From positions 3,247,304 through 3,311,303 of the forward strand of contig NZ_PGFF01000001.1 of assembly GCF_002797715.1 (NCBI RefSeq): a stretch of 64,000 nt of DNA, read 5' to 3'. This stretch comes from Diaminobutyricimonas aerilata (lineage in GTDB: Bacteria; Actinomycetota; Actinomycetes; Actinomycetales; Microbacteriaceae). Position 1 is the stretch's first letter. Each line of letters begins with the position of its first letter. Positions 42,619 through 50,267 of this stretch are shown piece after piece. The translations under genes were made by a program, and so were the position numbers. The notes under the pieces are model-generated. The model saw nothing but the letters and a program-made list of their open reading frames with translations, ran no database searches and was not told the origin of the DNA.

Positions 42619-43565
42619 GACTCGTCACCTCCCACGAGGCGCCGCTGCAGCAGCGCGATGCCCAGCACGAGGATGACGAGGATCACGCCGATCGCCGCCG
42701 CCGTGTCGGGGGTGCCCTGCTCGAGGCCCTTCTGGTACATGAGCAGCACGGGCGAGGTCGACGCCCCGTTCGGCCCGCCCCCGCCGGTGAGCAGGTAGGG
42801 CTCCGTGAACAGGTTGGCGCCGGTGATCGTGGACAGCAGCACCACGAGCAGCGTCGCGGGACGCACGCCCGGCACCGTCACGCTGAAGAAGCTGCGGATG
42901 CGCCCGGCCCCGTCGGTCGAGGCGGATTCGTACAGCTCCTTCGGCACGTTCTGCAGCGCCGCGAGGTACAGCAGGATGTAGAAGCCGAGCTGCTTCCAGG
43001 TGACGAACAGCGCGATCGTCGGCATGGCGAGCGAGGAGTTCACGAGCCACGAGGGGTCCGGCGCGAGCGGGCCGAGGATCTGGTTGACGAGCCCGTTGCC
43101 GTTGAAGAGGAACAGCCACACGCCGACCACGGCGACGCTCGCCGTGACGTACGGCACGTAGTAGCTCACCCGCAGGAACGTGCGTCCGCGCACCGCCTTG
43201 TCGAGCGCCGAGGCGAGCACGAGGCTCAACACGACCGTGAGCGGCACGTTGATGATGAGGAAGATGCCGACGTTGCCGAACGACCGCCAGACGGCGGGGT
43301 CGGAGAGCACCTGCTCGTAGTTCGCGAGTCCGACGAACGGCCGATCGACCTGCGCTCCCGGTGCGGAGAAGAAGTAGTCCTGGAACGACATCCACACCGA
43401 GAAGATCAGCGGATACGCGAAGACGGCGAGCACGAACACGATGTACGGCGCGCTGAACAGCAGCCCGAGCGGGTTGCGGCCGAACGGCCTCCCGCGGGCG
43501 CCGCGCGAGCGGCGGGGGCGGGACCCCGGGTCCGTCACCGGACCCGGGGTCGCGACGGCGGTCAC
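42615..43565 (-). CDS. Carbohydrate ABC transporter permease (MalF/UgpA type)
   Basis: 316 residues. A basic N-terminal stretch of about 30 residues precedes six TM segments; the EAA loop is ELYESASTDGAGRIRSFFSVTVPGVRP (near 210-236). Partner of the following MalG-type permease in forming the membrane channel. GTG 43565 is chosen because a longer frame to 43616 would overlap the binding-protein gene; the gap to that gene's stop is 10 bp. Confidence 0.88.
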   Translation of the reverse strand: MTAVATPGPVTDPGSRPRRSRGARGRPFGRNPLGLLFSAPYIVFVLAVFAYPLIFSVWMSFQDYFFSAPGAQVDRPFVGLANYEQVLSDPAVWRSFGNVGIFLIINVPLTVVLSLVLASALDKAVRGRTFLRVSYYVPYVTASVAVVGVWLFLFNGNGLVNQILGPLAPDPSWLVNSSLAMPTIALFVTWKQLGFYILLYLAALQNVPKELYESASTDGAGRIRSFFSVTVPGVRPATLLVVLLSTITGANLFTEPYLLTGGGGPNGASTSPVLLMYQKGLEQGTPDTAAAIGVILVILVLGIALLQRRLVGGDES

Positions 43566-43575
43566 GACGGACCGC

Positions 43576-44892
43576 CTACTGCTGACCGGCGAGGTCGTCG
43601 ACCTTCTCGGCGGCACCCTCGAGTGCGGACTGGATGTCCTCCTCGCCGAAGATGACCGACTTCGAGTACGCGTCGCGGAAGGCCTGCAGCATCGCGACGG
43701 CGTTCGGCGAGTTCGGCACCTCGACGGTGCGGGCGTTCTGCGCGCCGAACATCTCGTAGGCGGGGTTCTCGGTGAAGTAGTCGGCGTAGGTCTCCGACAG
43801 GTTCTGGCGCAACGGCATCTGCCCCGTCATCTCGAGCAGCATCCCGTCCTGCTCCTCACTCGTCGAGAACTTGAGCACGTCCCAGGCGGTCTCCGGGTTC
43901 TCGCACGCCGAGTAGAGACCGATGTTCTTCGCGTCGCTGAAGGTGTAGACCTCGTCGGCGGCGACCCCGGTCGAGGTCGGCACGGGCACCGAGCCCCAGT
44001 TCACGTCCTTGTAGACCGAGATGGCCCACGGTCCGACGATCGCCATCGCGGCCTGCCCGTCGGCGAACGAGTCGCCCTGGTACTGCTCGTTGCTCGCGAG
44101 GCCCTCGTCGTACAGGGTGCGCCAGAACTCCGCGACCGTCACGCCGGCCTCATCCGCGAAGGTCGCGGCGCCGTCCTCGACGAGCGGGGTGCCGCCGGTC
44201 TCGGCCGCGTACAGCGGGTAGAAGTCGAACAGGCTCTGGTAGAACTCGTTCGTCGGCGAGGGGTAGATCGCGTTCGGCGCCGCGCCGGACTGCACGAGGG
44301 TGCGCGCGGTGGCGAGGAACTCGTCGTAACTGCCGAGCGGCGGGTTCTCGGGGTCGAGTCCCGCGGCGGCGAACATGTCCTTGTTGTAGAAGATCATGAC
44401 GGGATTCGACTTCCACGGCATCTGGAAGTAGTCGCCGTCGGCGTTCTGGTACTGCTGGGCCGCGTCGCCGGTGCGCTCCTCGATGTAGCTCGCGCCGTCG
44501 TCGAATTCGGAGAGGTTCACGAGACCGCCCTGCTTCTCGAACTGGGCGACCGCGACCGGCGCGGTGTTGTAGATGAGGCACGGTGCGTTACCGGCGGCGA
44601 TGGCGGCGCCGATGACCTCTTCGCTGCTGGATCCGGCGGGGATCTCCTGCGCCTTGATCTGTTCATCCGGATTCTCGGCGTTCCATGCCTCGACCATCTG
44701 CTTGCCCCAGGCCACCTCCTGCTCGTTGTTCGAGTACCAGATGGTGATGTCGCCGCGTCCGCCGTCGGATTCGCCGCCGCCTCCCGACGAACAGGCGGCG
44801 AGGGCGAGGCCGGCCGTCACGAGGGCGGCCACGGTGGTGAGACGTCGGGTTCGGGATGTGCGGGTGCGGGTGGTGCTCATGCTTCGATGCAC
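43576..44892 (-). CDS. Extracellular sugar-binding lipoprotein (ABC transporter)
   Basis: 438 residues. A basic leader (RTRTSRTRRL) and hydrophobic segment end in the lipobox LAAC (Cys34), followed by a Ser/Gly linker. The body matches family 1 solute-binding proteins: ITIWYSNNEQEV near the start, MPWKSNPVMIFYNKDMFAAAGLD, and AMAIVGPWAISVYKD. It should capture an oligosaccharide outside the membrane and pass it to the permease pair. GTG 44892 has GGAG six bases upstream; ATG 44880 is the alternative. It lies 25 bp after the LacI-type gene. Confidence 0.9.
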   Translation of the reverse strand: MHRSMSTTRTRTSRTRRLTTVAALVTAGLALAACSSGGGGESDGGRGDITIWYSNNEQEVAWGKQMVEAWNAENPDEQIKAQEIPAGSSSEEVIGAAIAAGNAPCLIYNTAPVAVAQFEKQGGLVNLSEFDDGASYIEERTGDAAQQYQNADGDYFQMPWKSNPVMIFYNKDMFAAAGLDPENPPLGSYDEFLATARTLVQSGAAPNAIYPSPTNEFYQSLFDFYPLYAAETGGTPLVEDGAATFADEAGVTVAEFWRTLYDEGLASNEQYQGDSFADGQAAMAIVGPWAISVYKDVNWGSVPVPTSTGVAADEVYTFSDAKNIGLYSACENPETAWDVLKFSTSEEQDGMLLEMTGQMPLRQNLSETYADYFTENPAYEMFGAQNARTVEVPNSPNAVAMLQAFRDAYSKSVIFGEEDIQSALEGAAEKVDDLAGQQ

Positions 44893-44917
44893 GGTCTTCT
44901 CCTTCTGTGGGTTCCGG

Positions 44918-45943
44918 CTACGTCGCCGGGTGGGGTGCCGGTGCTGTGGAGGATCGGACGACGAGCCGCGCCGGCGGCAGCTCGAGGTCGTCGGGGTGTT
45001 CGCCGGTGACGAGCTGGAGCAGCACGCGTGCGCTCGCGCGCCCCCACTCCACGACGTCGGTGGCGACGGTGGTCAGCGCCGGGTAGACGTGCTCGCCCAC
45101 CTCGGTGCCGTCGAACCCGGTGATGGAGAGGTCGCGCGGCACCACCACGCCGGCGGACTGGGCGACGGCGAGGCCGGCGACGGCCATGTGGTCGTTCGCG
45201 TAGACGATCGCGGTCGGCGGCTCGTCGAGGGCGAGGAGGTGCCGCGTCGCGGCGGCGCCTTCGGCGGCGCTGAAGTCGGTGGAGACCGAGAGCGTGCTCT
45301 CGAGTCCCGCGGACTGCAGGGCCGCGGCGAAGCTCTCGCGACGGCGGGTGCCGTGCAGCATCCGATCGGGACCGCCGACGTGCGCGATGCGTCGGTGGCC
45401 GAGTTCGACGAGGTGGTCCACGGCCGCGCGGATGCCGGGGTCGTCGTCGAGGGTGACGGCCGGATGCGGGCTGGTGCTGTCGGGGCGGCCGAGCGTCACG
45501 GCGGGCAGACCGAGCTCGGTCGCGAGGGCGATGCGTGGGTCGTCGGCGCGCAGGTCGGTGATGAACACCCCGTCGACGCGACGGTCGCGCGCGAGGGACC
45601 GGTAGGCGGCGAGTTCGGCGTCTTCGCCGGGGACGATGCTGAGCACGAGTGCCTGACCCGCGGGCCCGAGCTCGCTCTCGACGCCCGCGATGAACATCGG
45701 GAAGAAGGCGTCGGCGCTCATCACGCTCGGTTCGCGGGCGATGATGAGCCCGAGGGCGAAGGCGCGGTTCGTGCTGAGCGAGCGGGCGCGCATGCTGGGC
45801 TGCCAGCCGAGTTCGTCGGCCGCTTCGAGGATGCGCCGGCGAGTGCCGTCGGCGACCCCGGGGCGGTTGTTGAGCGCGAACGAGACGAGACCCTTGCTGA
45901 CGCCCGCGCGGCGGGCGACATCGGCGATGGTGGGGCCGCGCAT
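44918..45943 (-). CDS. LacI-family transcriptional regulator
   Basis: 341 residues. The helix-turn-helix TIADVARRAGVSKGLVSFALN (given here only in outline) is at about 5-25, with the hinge helix RARSLSTNRA, then a periplasmic-binding-like sugar sensor (DGVFITDLRADDPRIALA; AHVGGPDRMLHGTRRRESFAAAL; SITGFDG). ATG 45943 has GGAG nearby; the longer frame to 46018 runs through the operators. It is the first gene of a six-gene co-directional operon, and two operator-like palindromes lie just upstream, so it likely represses its own operon until a mannoside or related sugar is present. Confidence 0.9.
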   Translation of the reverse strand: MRGPTIADVARRAGVSKGLVSFALNNRPGVADGTRRRILEAADELGWQPSMRARSLSTNRAFALGLIIAREPSVMSADAFFPMFIAGVESELGPAGQALVLSIVPGEDAELAAYRSLARDRRVDGVFITDLRADDPRIALATELGLPAVTLGRPDSTSPHPAVTLDDDPGIRAAVDHLVELGHRRIAHVGGPDRMLHGTRRRESFAAALQSAGLESTLSVSTDFSAAEGAAATRHLLALDEPPTAIVYANDHMAVAGLAVAQSAGVVVPRDLSITGFDGTEVGEHVYPALTTVATDVVEWGRASARVLLQLVTGEHPDDLELPPARLVVRSSTAPAPHPAT

Positions 45944-45983
45944 CGGGTCTCCTCGTCGTCGAGTCCGTCTGGTCCGTACGCGC

Positions 45984-45997
45984 CTTAACCGGTTTAG
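45984..45997. promoter_or_regulatory. LacI operator candidate O1 (CTTAACCGGTTTAG)
   Basis: Near-perfect palindrome centred on AACCGGTT with the central CG typical of LacI-family sites, 41 bp upstream of the regulator's ATG. Confidence 0.7.
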
Positions 45998-46019
45998 ACG
46001 GGGTGCGATGGCAGGCAAT

Positions 46020-46033
46020 CTATACCGGTTTAG
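46020..46033. promoter_or_regulatory. LacI operator candidate O2 (CTATACCGGTTTAG)
   Basis: Same core ACCGGT with TTTAG flank as O1; the centres of the two sites are 36 bp apart. On the minus strand it contains TATAGA, a possible -10 of the operon, so binding would block transcription directly. Confidence 0.68.
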
Positions 46034-46081
46034 GCCGAAAGGGAAGAAGGTGGCCGACCGTCCCAGCCAGTTCCCCGAGTC

Positions 46082-46139
46082 GAGTTGCGGAGAAGTGCGG
46101 GAACGGGCCCCGGGATAGCCGCAGATGTCCGCAACTCAC
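46082..46139. repeat. Palindromic element B2 (GAGTTGCGGA family)
   Basis: GAGTTGCGGA at the left and TCCGCAACTCAC at the right. The inner GAAGTGCGGGAA and CCGCAGATG match B1 read in the opposite direction, so the whole 58-60 bp is conserved, not only the arms. Confidence 0.88.
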
Positions 46140-46170
46140 CACCGGGGTGGGGGTGGAGCGCGGCGCGGGG

Positions 46171-47097
46171 TCAGTGCGGCGCGAGGAGGGCGGCGACGAC
46201 GACGAGCGCGGGGATGGACCCGACCGTCGTGATGAGCACCGTGTCGCGGGCGAGGATCTCGCCGCGGTCGTAGCGCTGGGCGTAGTTGAACACGTTCTGC
46301 GCGCTCGGGAGCGCGGCGAGCACGGTCACCGCGAAGAGCCCCTGCCCCTCGAGCCCGAAGAGGAAGCGGCCGACCGCCCACGCGATGACGGGCATCGCGG
46401 CGAGCTTGAGCGCCGTCGCGAGCACCACGTCGCGGCGCCCGGAGCCGGCGGCGAGCACGCGCTGCCCCGAGAGCGACATGCCGAACGAGATGAGCACCAC
46501 CGGCACCGCGGCGGCCCCGATCATCCGGAACGGCTCCATCACCGCATCCGCCGGTTCGATGCCGGTGACCGACACGAGCACGCCGAGCGCGCTGCCGATG
46601 ATGAGCGGGTTGCGCAGCGGCTGCAGCAGGATGCGTCTGATCGAGACCCGGCCCGTGGTCGACACGTCGAGCAGCGTCAACGCGATCGGGGTGAAGACGA
46701 GCAGTTGCAGCAGCACGACCGGCGCCGAGTAGGCGGGATCGCCCAGCACGTAGAAGGCGACCGGGATGCCGATGTTGTTCGCGTTGACGTAGCCGGAGGC
46801 GAGGGATCCGACGACCGTGCGTGCGAGGTCGCGCCGCCACAGCAGGGCGGCGATGAGCGCGAACACGAGGAAGCACGAGACCGCGGCGATGAGCGACACG
46901 GTCAGCAGCGAGGAGAACAGCAGGTGCACGTCGGCGTCGGCGAGCACGGTGAAGAGCAGGCACGGCGAGAGCACGAAGAACACGAGCCGGCTCAGCACCT
47001 CCCGCGAGTGCGGTCCGAGGATGCCGGTGCGGCCGACGATGTAGCCGATCAGGATGACGGCGCCGATGACCGCGAACCCGATCAGCACCCCCGTCAT
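46171..47097 (-). CDS. AEC-family (auxin efflux carrier) transporter
   Basis: 308 residues with about ten hydrophobic helices. SGYVNANNIGIPVAFYVLGD (near 98-117) and the later LPSAQNVFNYAQRYD carry the conserved Asn/Pro-containing broken helices of AEC transporters, which move small organic anions such as malate or aspartate. The ATG at 47097 starts the first TM segment (GVLIGFAVIGAVILIGYIVG); the longer frame is rejected because it crosses the hairpin at 47111 and the next gene. It appears to be a single-gene unit. Confidence 0.88.
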   Translation of the reverse strand: MTGVLIGFAVIGAVILIGYIVGRTGILGPHSREVLSRLVFFVLSPCLLFTVLADADVHLLFSSLLTVSLIAAVSCFLVFALIAALLWRRDLARTVVGSLASGYVNANNIGIPVAFYVLGDPAYSAPVVLLQLLVFTPIALTLLDVSTTGRVSIRRILLQPLRNPLIIGSALGVLVSVTGIEPADAVMEPFRMIGAAAVPVVLISFGMSLSGQRVLAAGSGRRDVVLATALKLAAMPVIAWAVGRFLFGLEGQGLFAVTVLAALPSAQNVFNYAQRYDRGEILARDTVLITTVGSIPALVVVAALLAPH

Positions 47098-47110
47098 CCG
47101 GCCAGTCTCG

Positions 47111-47143
47111 CAGTGTTGCGGCGCTGTGTGCGCCGCAACACTG
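47111..47143. terminator. Perfect 13-bp hairpin between the PadR operon and the AEC gene
   Basis: CAGTGTTGCGGCG (47111-47123) and CGCCGCAACACTG (47131-47143) are exact complements with a 7-base loop. It starts 20 bp after the stop of the last DUF1048 gene; probable terminator of the operon, though it has no U-tract. Confidence 0.6.
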
Positions 47144-47162
47144 CGTGACGGGTCCGGGGTGG

Positions 47163-47489
47163 TCAGCCCTTCGCCGCTGCGGGTCCTCCGCCGAGGGACC
47201 GCTGGTGCAGGTCCGCGTAGGTGGGGGCGTCGCGGATGAGCTCGTCGCAGAACGCGGCGACGTCGTCGCCGATGAGCTCGAGCACGTCCTTCCCGTCCGC
47301 CGCCCCCTGCTCGAAGAAGTCCAGCAGGTCCGGCAGCAGGGGTCCGTCGCCGATACCGACCGGTCCGACCTTGAAGAAGTACCGCTGGATCTCCTCGTAC
47401 ACGATCCGGTAGTCCCGCGGCAGGGCCTTCACCCGTGCGACGTGGGCTCGCCACTGCTTCTTGCCTTCGATGATGTCGTGGATGCCCAT
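47163..47489 (-). CDS. DUF1048 protein, paralogue 3 of the PadR operon
   Basis: 108 residues, helical. GKKQWRAHVARVKALPRDY, EEIQRYFF and ADGKDVLELIGDDVAAFCDELI follow the DUF1048 pattern (short helical bundle, LP..Y..........Q.Y ... DGK.V.ElIGDD). Family members are small cytoplasmic dimers of unknown function, often next to padR genes. Its ATG is one base after the stop of the previous paralogue. It is the last gene of the operon. Confidence 0.82.
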   Translation of the reverse strand: MGIHDIIEGKKQWRAHVARVKALPRDYRIVYEEIQRYFFKVGPVGIGDGPLLPDLLDFFEQGAADGKDVLELIGDDVAAFCDELIRDAPTYADLHQRSLGGGPAAAKG

Positions 47490-47490
47490 G

Positions 47491-47847
47491 TCAGTGTCCC
47501 CGTCGTCCCAGTCTCTTCGCGACGTTCCGATTCAGTTGCGCGCGCCAGCGCGCGCGGTAGCCCGCGGCGGCCTCGCCGCCGGCGATCGCCGCGCAGAATC
47601 CCTCGATGTCGCCACCGAGCGCCTCGTCGATGCTCAGTCCGTCCGCCGCGGTCTGCTCGAGCAGGCCGAGGGCGTTGTCCATGATCGGCGTCAGGTTGCC
47701 CGCGGTGAAGCTCCCGTAGGGCAGGAGGTGGGCCTTCATCTGCTCCCATGCCTCCCGGTGGTCCGGCGGCAGCTCCTCGGCTCTGACCTCGAACGCCTTC
47801 CACGCGTTCGAGATGTCGCTCCCGGTGAGGGTCTCCCAGATGTTCAT
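47491..47847 (-). CDS. DUF1048 protein, paralogue 2 of the PadR operon (divergent)
   Basis: 118 residues. AFEVRAEELPPDHREAWEQMKAHLLPYG and TAADGLSIDEALGGDIEGFCAAI align with the other two copies but are the most diverged: the QRY motif is KAH and GDD is reduced to GGD. A basic tail (RAQLNRNVAKRLGRRGH) is peculiar to this copy. The ATG is 14 bp after the permease stop, with GGAGG nearby. Function unknown. Confidence 0.78.
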   Translation of the reverse strand: MNIWETLTGSDISNAWKAFEVRAEELPPDHREAWEQMKAHLLPYGSFTAGNLTPIMDNALGLLEQTAADGLSIDEALGGDIEGFCAAIAGGEAAAGYRARWRAQLNRNVAKRLGRRGH

Positions 47848-47861
47848 TGCGCGACCTCCGT

Positions 47862-48626
47862 TCAGGCCGTCTTGCGCCGGTAGGAGAGGGTCGCGAAGAC
47901 GTACGCGACCAGGAGGATCCCGGTCATCCACGCCAGCGCGATCCAGATGCCGCTCCCCGCCGGCTGGCCGGCGAAGAGGTCGCGGATCGTGTTGACGATC
48001 GAGGTGACCGGCTGGTTCTCGGCGAACCAGCGCACCGGTCCCGGCATGGTGTCGGTGGGCACGAACGCCGAACTGATGAACGGCAGGAAGATCAGCGGAT
48101 ACGAGAACGCACTCGCCCCGTCGACGGTCTTCGCCGAGAGCCCTGCGATCACGGCGACCCAGGTGAGCGCGAGCGTGAACAGCACGAGGATGCCGGCGAC
48201 GGCGAGCCAGTCGAGCACGTCGGCTCCCGTACGGAACCCCATGATGAAGCTGACGCCGATCACGACGGCGAGGGAGACGAGGTTCGCGACGACCGAGGTC
48301 AGCACGTGCGCCCAGAGCACCGACGATCGGGCGATCGGCATCGACTGGAATCGTTCGAAGATGCCGCCCTGCATGTCGAGGAAGAGCCGGTACGCGGTGT
48401 AGGCGATCCCCGAGGCGATCGTGATGAGCAGGATGCCCGGCAGCAGGTAGTTCACATACGACTCGGTGCCGGTGTCGATGGCTCCGCCGAAGACGTAGAC
48501 GAAGAGGAGCATCATCGCGATCGGGGTGACGGCGGTGGTGATGATCGTGTCGGGACTCCGGGCGATGTGACGCAGGGAGCGGCCGGTGAGCACGGCGGTG
48601 TCGCCGAGGAAGTGGGTGGTCATCAT
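47862..48626 (-). CDS. ABC-2 type transporter permease (DrrB-like)
   Basis: 254 residues with six TM segments. The N-terminal helix region SLRHIARSPDTIITTAVTPIAMMLLFVYVFGGAI and the later PLIFLPFISSAFVPTDTMPGPVRWFAENQPVT are typical of DrrB/daunorubicin-type exporters. It should form the membrane half of an exporter with the preceding ATPase. Two adjacent ATGs (48626, 48623) are possible; the second has the better spacing to AAGGA. It is 6 bp after the ATPase stop. Confidence 0.88.
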   Translation of the reverse strand: MMTTHFLGDTAVLTGRSLRHIARSPDTIITTAVTPIAMMLLFVYVFGGAIDTGTESYVNYLLPGILLITIASGIAYTAYRLFLDMQGGIFERFQSMPIARSSVLWAHVLTSVVANLVSLAVVIGVSFIMGFRTGADVLDWLAVAGILVLFTLALTWVAVIAGLSAKTVDGASAFSYPLIFLPFISSAFVPTDTMPGPVRWFAENQPVTSIVNTIRDLFAGQPAGSGIWIALAWMTGILLVAYVFATLSYRRKTA

Positions 48627-48632
48627 CGTTCC

Positions 48633-49430
48633 TTACCTGTCCGAGCGGTCGCCGACCGCGCCCGTGTTGTCGTTGCCGCCGACGACGGCGAAGAAGATCT
48701 CCTCGAGCGTCGGCTGCTTCTCCACGTATTCGACCTGCGCGGGAGGCAGCAGCCGCTTGAGTTCCGCGAGGGTGCCGTTCACGATGATCCGGCCCTCGTG
48801 GAGGATGCCGATCCGGTCGGCGAGCTGCTCCGCCTCGTCGAGGTACTGCGTGGTGAGCAGCACGGTCGTGCCGCTCGCGGCGAGTTCCTCCACCGCATCC
48901 CACACCTCGATGCGCGCCTGCGGGTCGAGACCGGTGGTCGGCTCGTCGAGGAAGATCACCGGCGGATCGCCGATCAGGCTCATCGCGATGTCGAGGCGGC
49001 GACGCATGCCGCCGGAGTAGGTGGCCGCCTTGCGTCCGCCGGCCTCGGTGAGCGAGAACCGCTCGAGCAGGTCGTCGGCGATCTTCTGCGGGTTCTTGAG
49101 GTGCCGCAGCTTGGCGACGAGCACCAGGTTCTCCCGGCCGGTGAGCACTTCGTCCACCGCCGCGAACTGCCCGGTGAGGCTGATCGACTGGCGCACGTCG
49201 TCGGCTTGGGTCGTGATGTCGTATCCGTTCACGCGGGCGCTGCCGGCGTCGGCCGTGAGCAACGTCGAGAGGATGCGCACCGCGGTCGTCTTGCCGGCCC
49301 CGTTCGAGCCGAGCAGGGCGAAGATGCTGCCCCGCGCCACGTCGAAGTCCACTCCGCGCAGCACCTTGAGGTCCTTGTACGACTTCTCCAGCCCGGTGAC
49401 CTGGATGGCCGTGGTCATCGCGGTGTTCAT
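48633..49430 (-). CDS. ABC transporter ATP-binding protein (DrrA-like)
   Basis: 265 residues. Walker A GSNGAGKT (near 42-49), signature YSGGMRRRLDIA (near 139-150), Walker B VIFLDEPTTGLDP and the H-loop replaced by Gln in LLTTQYLDEAE, as is usual in DrrA-type ATPases. The C-terminal extension PTLEEIFFAVVGG also fits. It powers the adjacent permease. Its ATG overlaps the stop of the first DUF1048 gene by 4 bp (ATGA), tying the DUF1048 protein to the exporter. Confidence 0.9.
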   Translation of the reverse strand: MNTAMTTAIQVTGLEKSYKDLKVLRGVDFDVARGSIFALLGSNGAGKTTAVRILSTLLTADAGSARVNGYDITTQADDVRQSISLTGQFAAVDEVLTGRENLVLVAKLRHLKNPQKIADDLLERFSLTEAGGRKAATYSGGMRRRLDIAMSLIGDPPVIFLDEPTTGLDPQARIEVWDAVEELAASGTTVLLTTQYLDEAEQLADRIGILHEGRIIVNGTLAELKRLLPPAQVEYVEKQPTLEEIFFAVVGGNDNTGAVGDRSDR

Positions 49431-49807
49431 GCGTCCGCTCCCTTCGCACCCTCGGCCTCGGCGGCGTCGATCGCCTTCCGCAGGCGCTCGCGCTCCTTGT
49501 TGATCCAGTGCTTGCCGGTGTACGCCTGCGTGAAGTTCTGGGCGAACTCGACCGGGTCGTCGCCCACGATCTCGCGGACCGGCGTGCCGTCCACGGCGGC
49601 GCGCTCCCACAGGTCGGCGAAGTCGTCGAACATGCGGAGCATGGTGGCGCCGTCCTCCGGTGCGCCCTCGTGCCAGAAGTACCGCTGAAGCGCCTTCGCG
49701 GCGCCGGCATACGGCTGCGGGAGGGCTTCGATGCGGGCTTCGTACTTCTTGAATCGCTTCTTCTGCTCGATCGACCCGGCGAGGGCCTCGATCCATTTCG
49801 CTGCCAT
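49427..49807 (-). CDS. DUF1048 protein, paralogue 1 of the PadR operon
   Basis: 126 residues. IEQKKRFKKYEARIEALPQPY, KALQRYFWHEG and VDGTPVREIVGDDPVEFAQNF match the DUF1048 pattern well; the C-terminal helix is charged (NKERERLRKAID). It starts 2 bp after the padR-type stop (TGATCATG) and overlaps the ATPase gene. Position between regulator and exporter suggests a sensory or accessory role; nothing catalytic is visible. Confidence 0.83.
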   Translation of the reverse strand: MAAKWIEALAGSIEQKKRFKKYEARIEALPQPYAGAAKALQRYFWHEGAPEDGATMLRMFDDFADLWERAAVDGTPVREIVGDDPVEFAQNFTQAYTGKHWINKERERLRKAIDAAEAEGAKGADA

Positions 49808-49809
49808 GA

Positions 49810-50151
49810 TCAGTTCTTCCCTTCGAGGTTCTGCTGGTGGAGCTGTTCGATGCGTTCGGCGAGGAAGCCCCATGTGCTCCAGAACTCCTCGAGCTGGGTG
49901 CGGCCCTGCGTGTTGAGGGAGTAGACCTTGCGCGGCGGGCCCTTCTCGGAGGGCACCTTCTCGACGTCCACGAGTCCGCGCTGCTCGATGCGCACGAGCA
50001 ACGCGTAGACGGTGCCCTCGGCGAGATCCGAGAAACCGTGCTCCCGCAGACGCGCGGTGATCTCGTATCCGTACGCCGGATTCGCGGCGAGGATCGCGAG
50101 CACGATCCCCTCGAGGGTGCCCTTGAGCATCTCCGTCATCTGATTGCCCAT
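49810..50151 (-). CDS. PadR-family transcriptional regulator
   Basis: 113 residues. MLKGTLEGIVLAILAANPAYGYEI (split over the first helices) and FSDLAEGTVYALLVRIEQRGLV with the wing SEKGPPRKVYSLNTQG are diagnostic of PadR winged-helix repressors; a short C-terminal dimer helix follows. It is the first gene of a six-gene operon with tight spacing (padR, DUF1048, ATPase, permease, DUF1048, DUF1048) and probably represses it, being released by a toxic compound that the ABC exporter removes. Confidence 0.9.
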   Translation of the reverse strand: MGNQMTEMLKGTLEGIVLAILAANPAYGYEITARLREHGFSDLAEGTVYALLVRIEQRGLVDVEKVPSEKGPPRKVYSLNTQGRTQLEEFWSTWGFLAERIEQLHQQNLEGKN

Positions 50152-50172
50152 GCATCACCCGATCTACTCAGC

Positions 50173-50198
50173 GTTACTGACTACTGGTAGAAAGTAAC
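50173..50198. promoter_or_regulatory. PadR operator candidate
   Basis: GTTACT-N14-AGTAAC is a perfect 6-bp inverted repeat 21 bp upstream of the padR-type ATG. This stretch is AT-richer than its surroundings; beyond it, AGTACCAGTACC (minus strand, near 50203-50214) is a direct repeat that may hold a second site. Confidence 0.5.
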
Positions 50199-50267
50199 AC
50201 TAGGTACTGGTACTTAGCAATAGCGAGTTCTGCCGGATAGCCTGACCCGCGAGAGGGAGGTCACCGC

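Noticed and set aside
41767-43565. A missing or hidden ATP-binding subunit within the sugar operon
   Set aside because: All frames were considered; both genes are permeases and the operon is gapless, so an ATPase must be encoded elsewhere.
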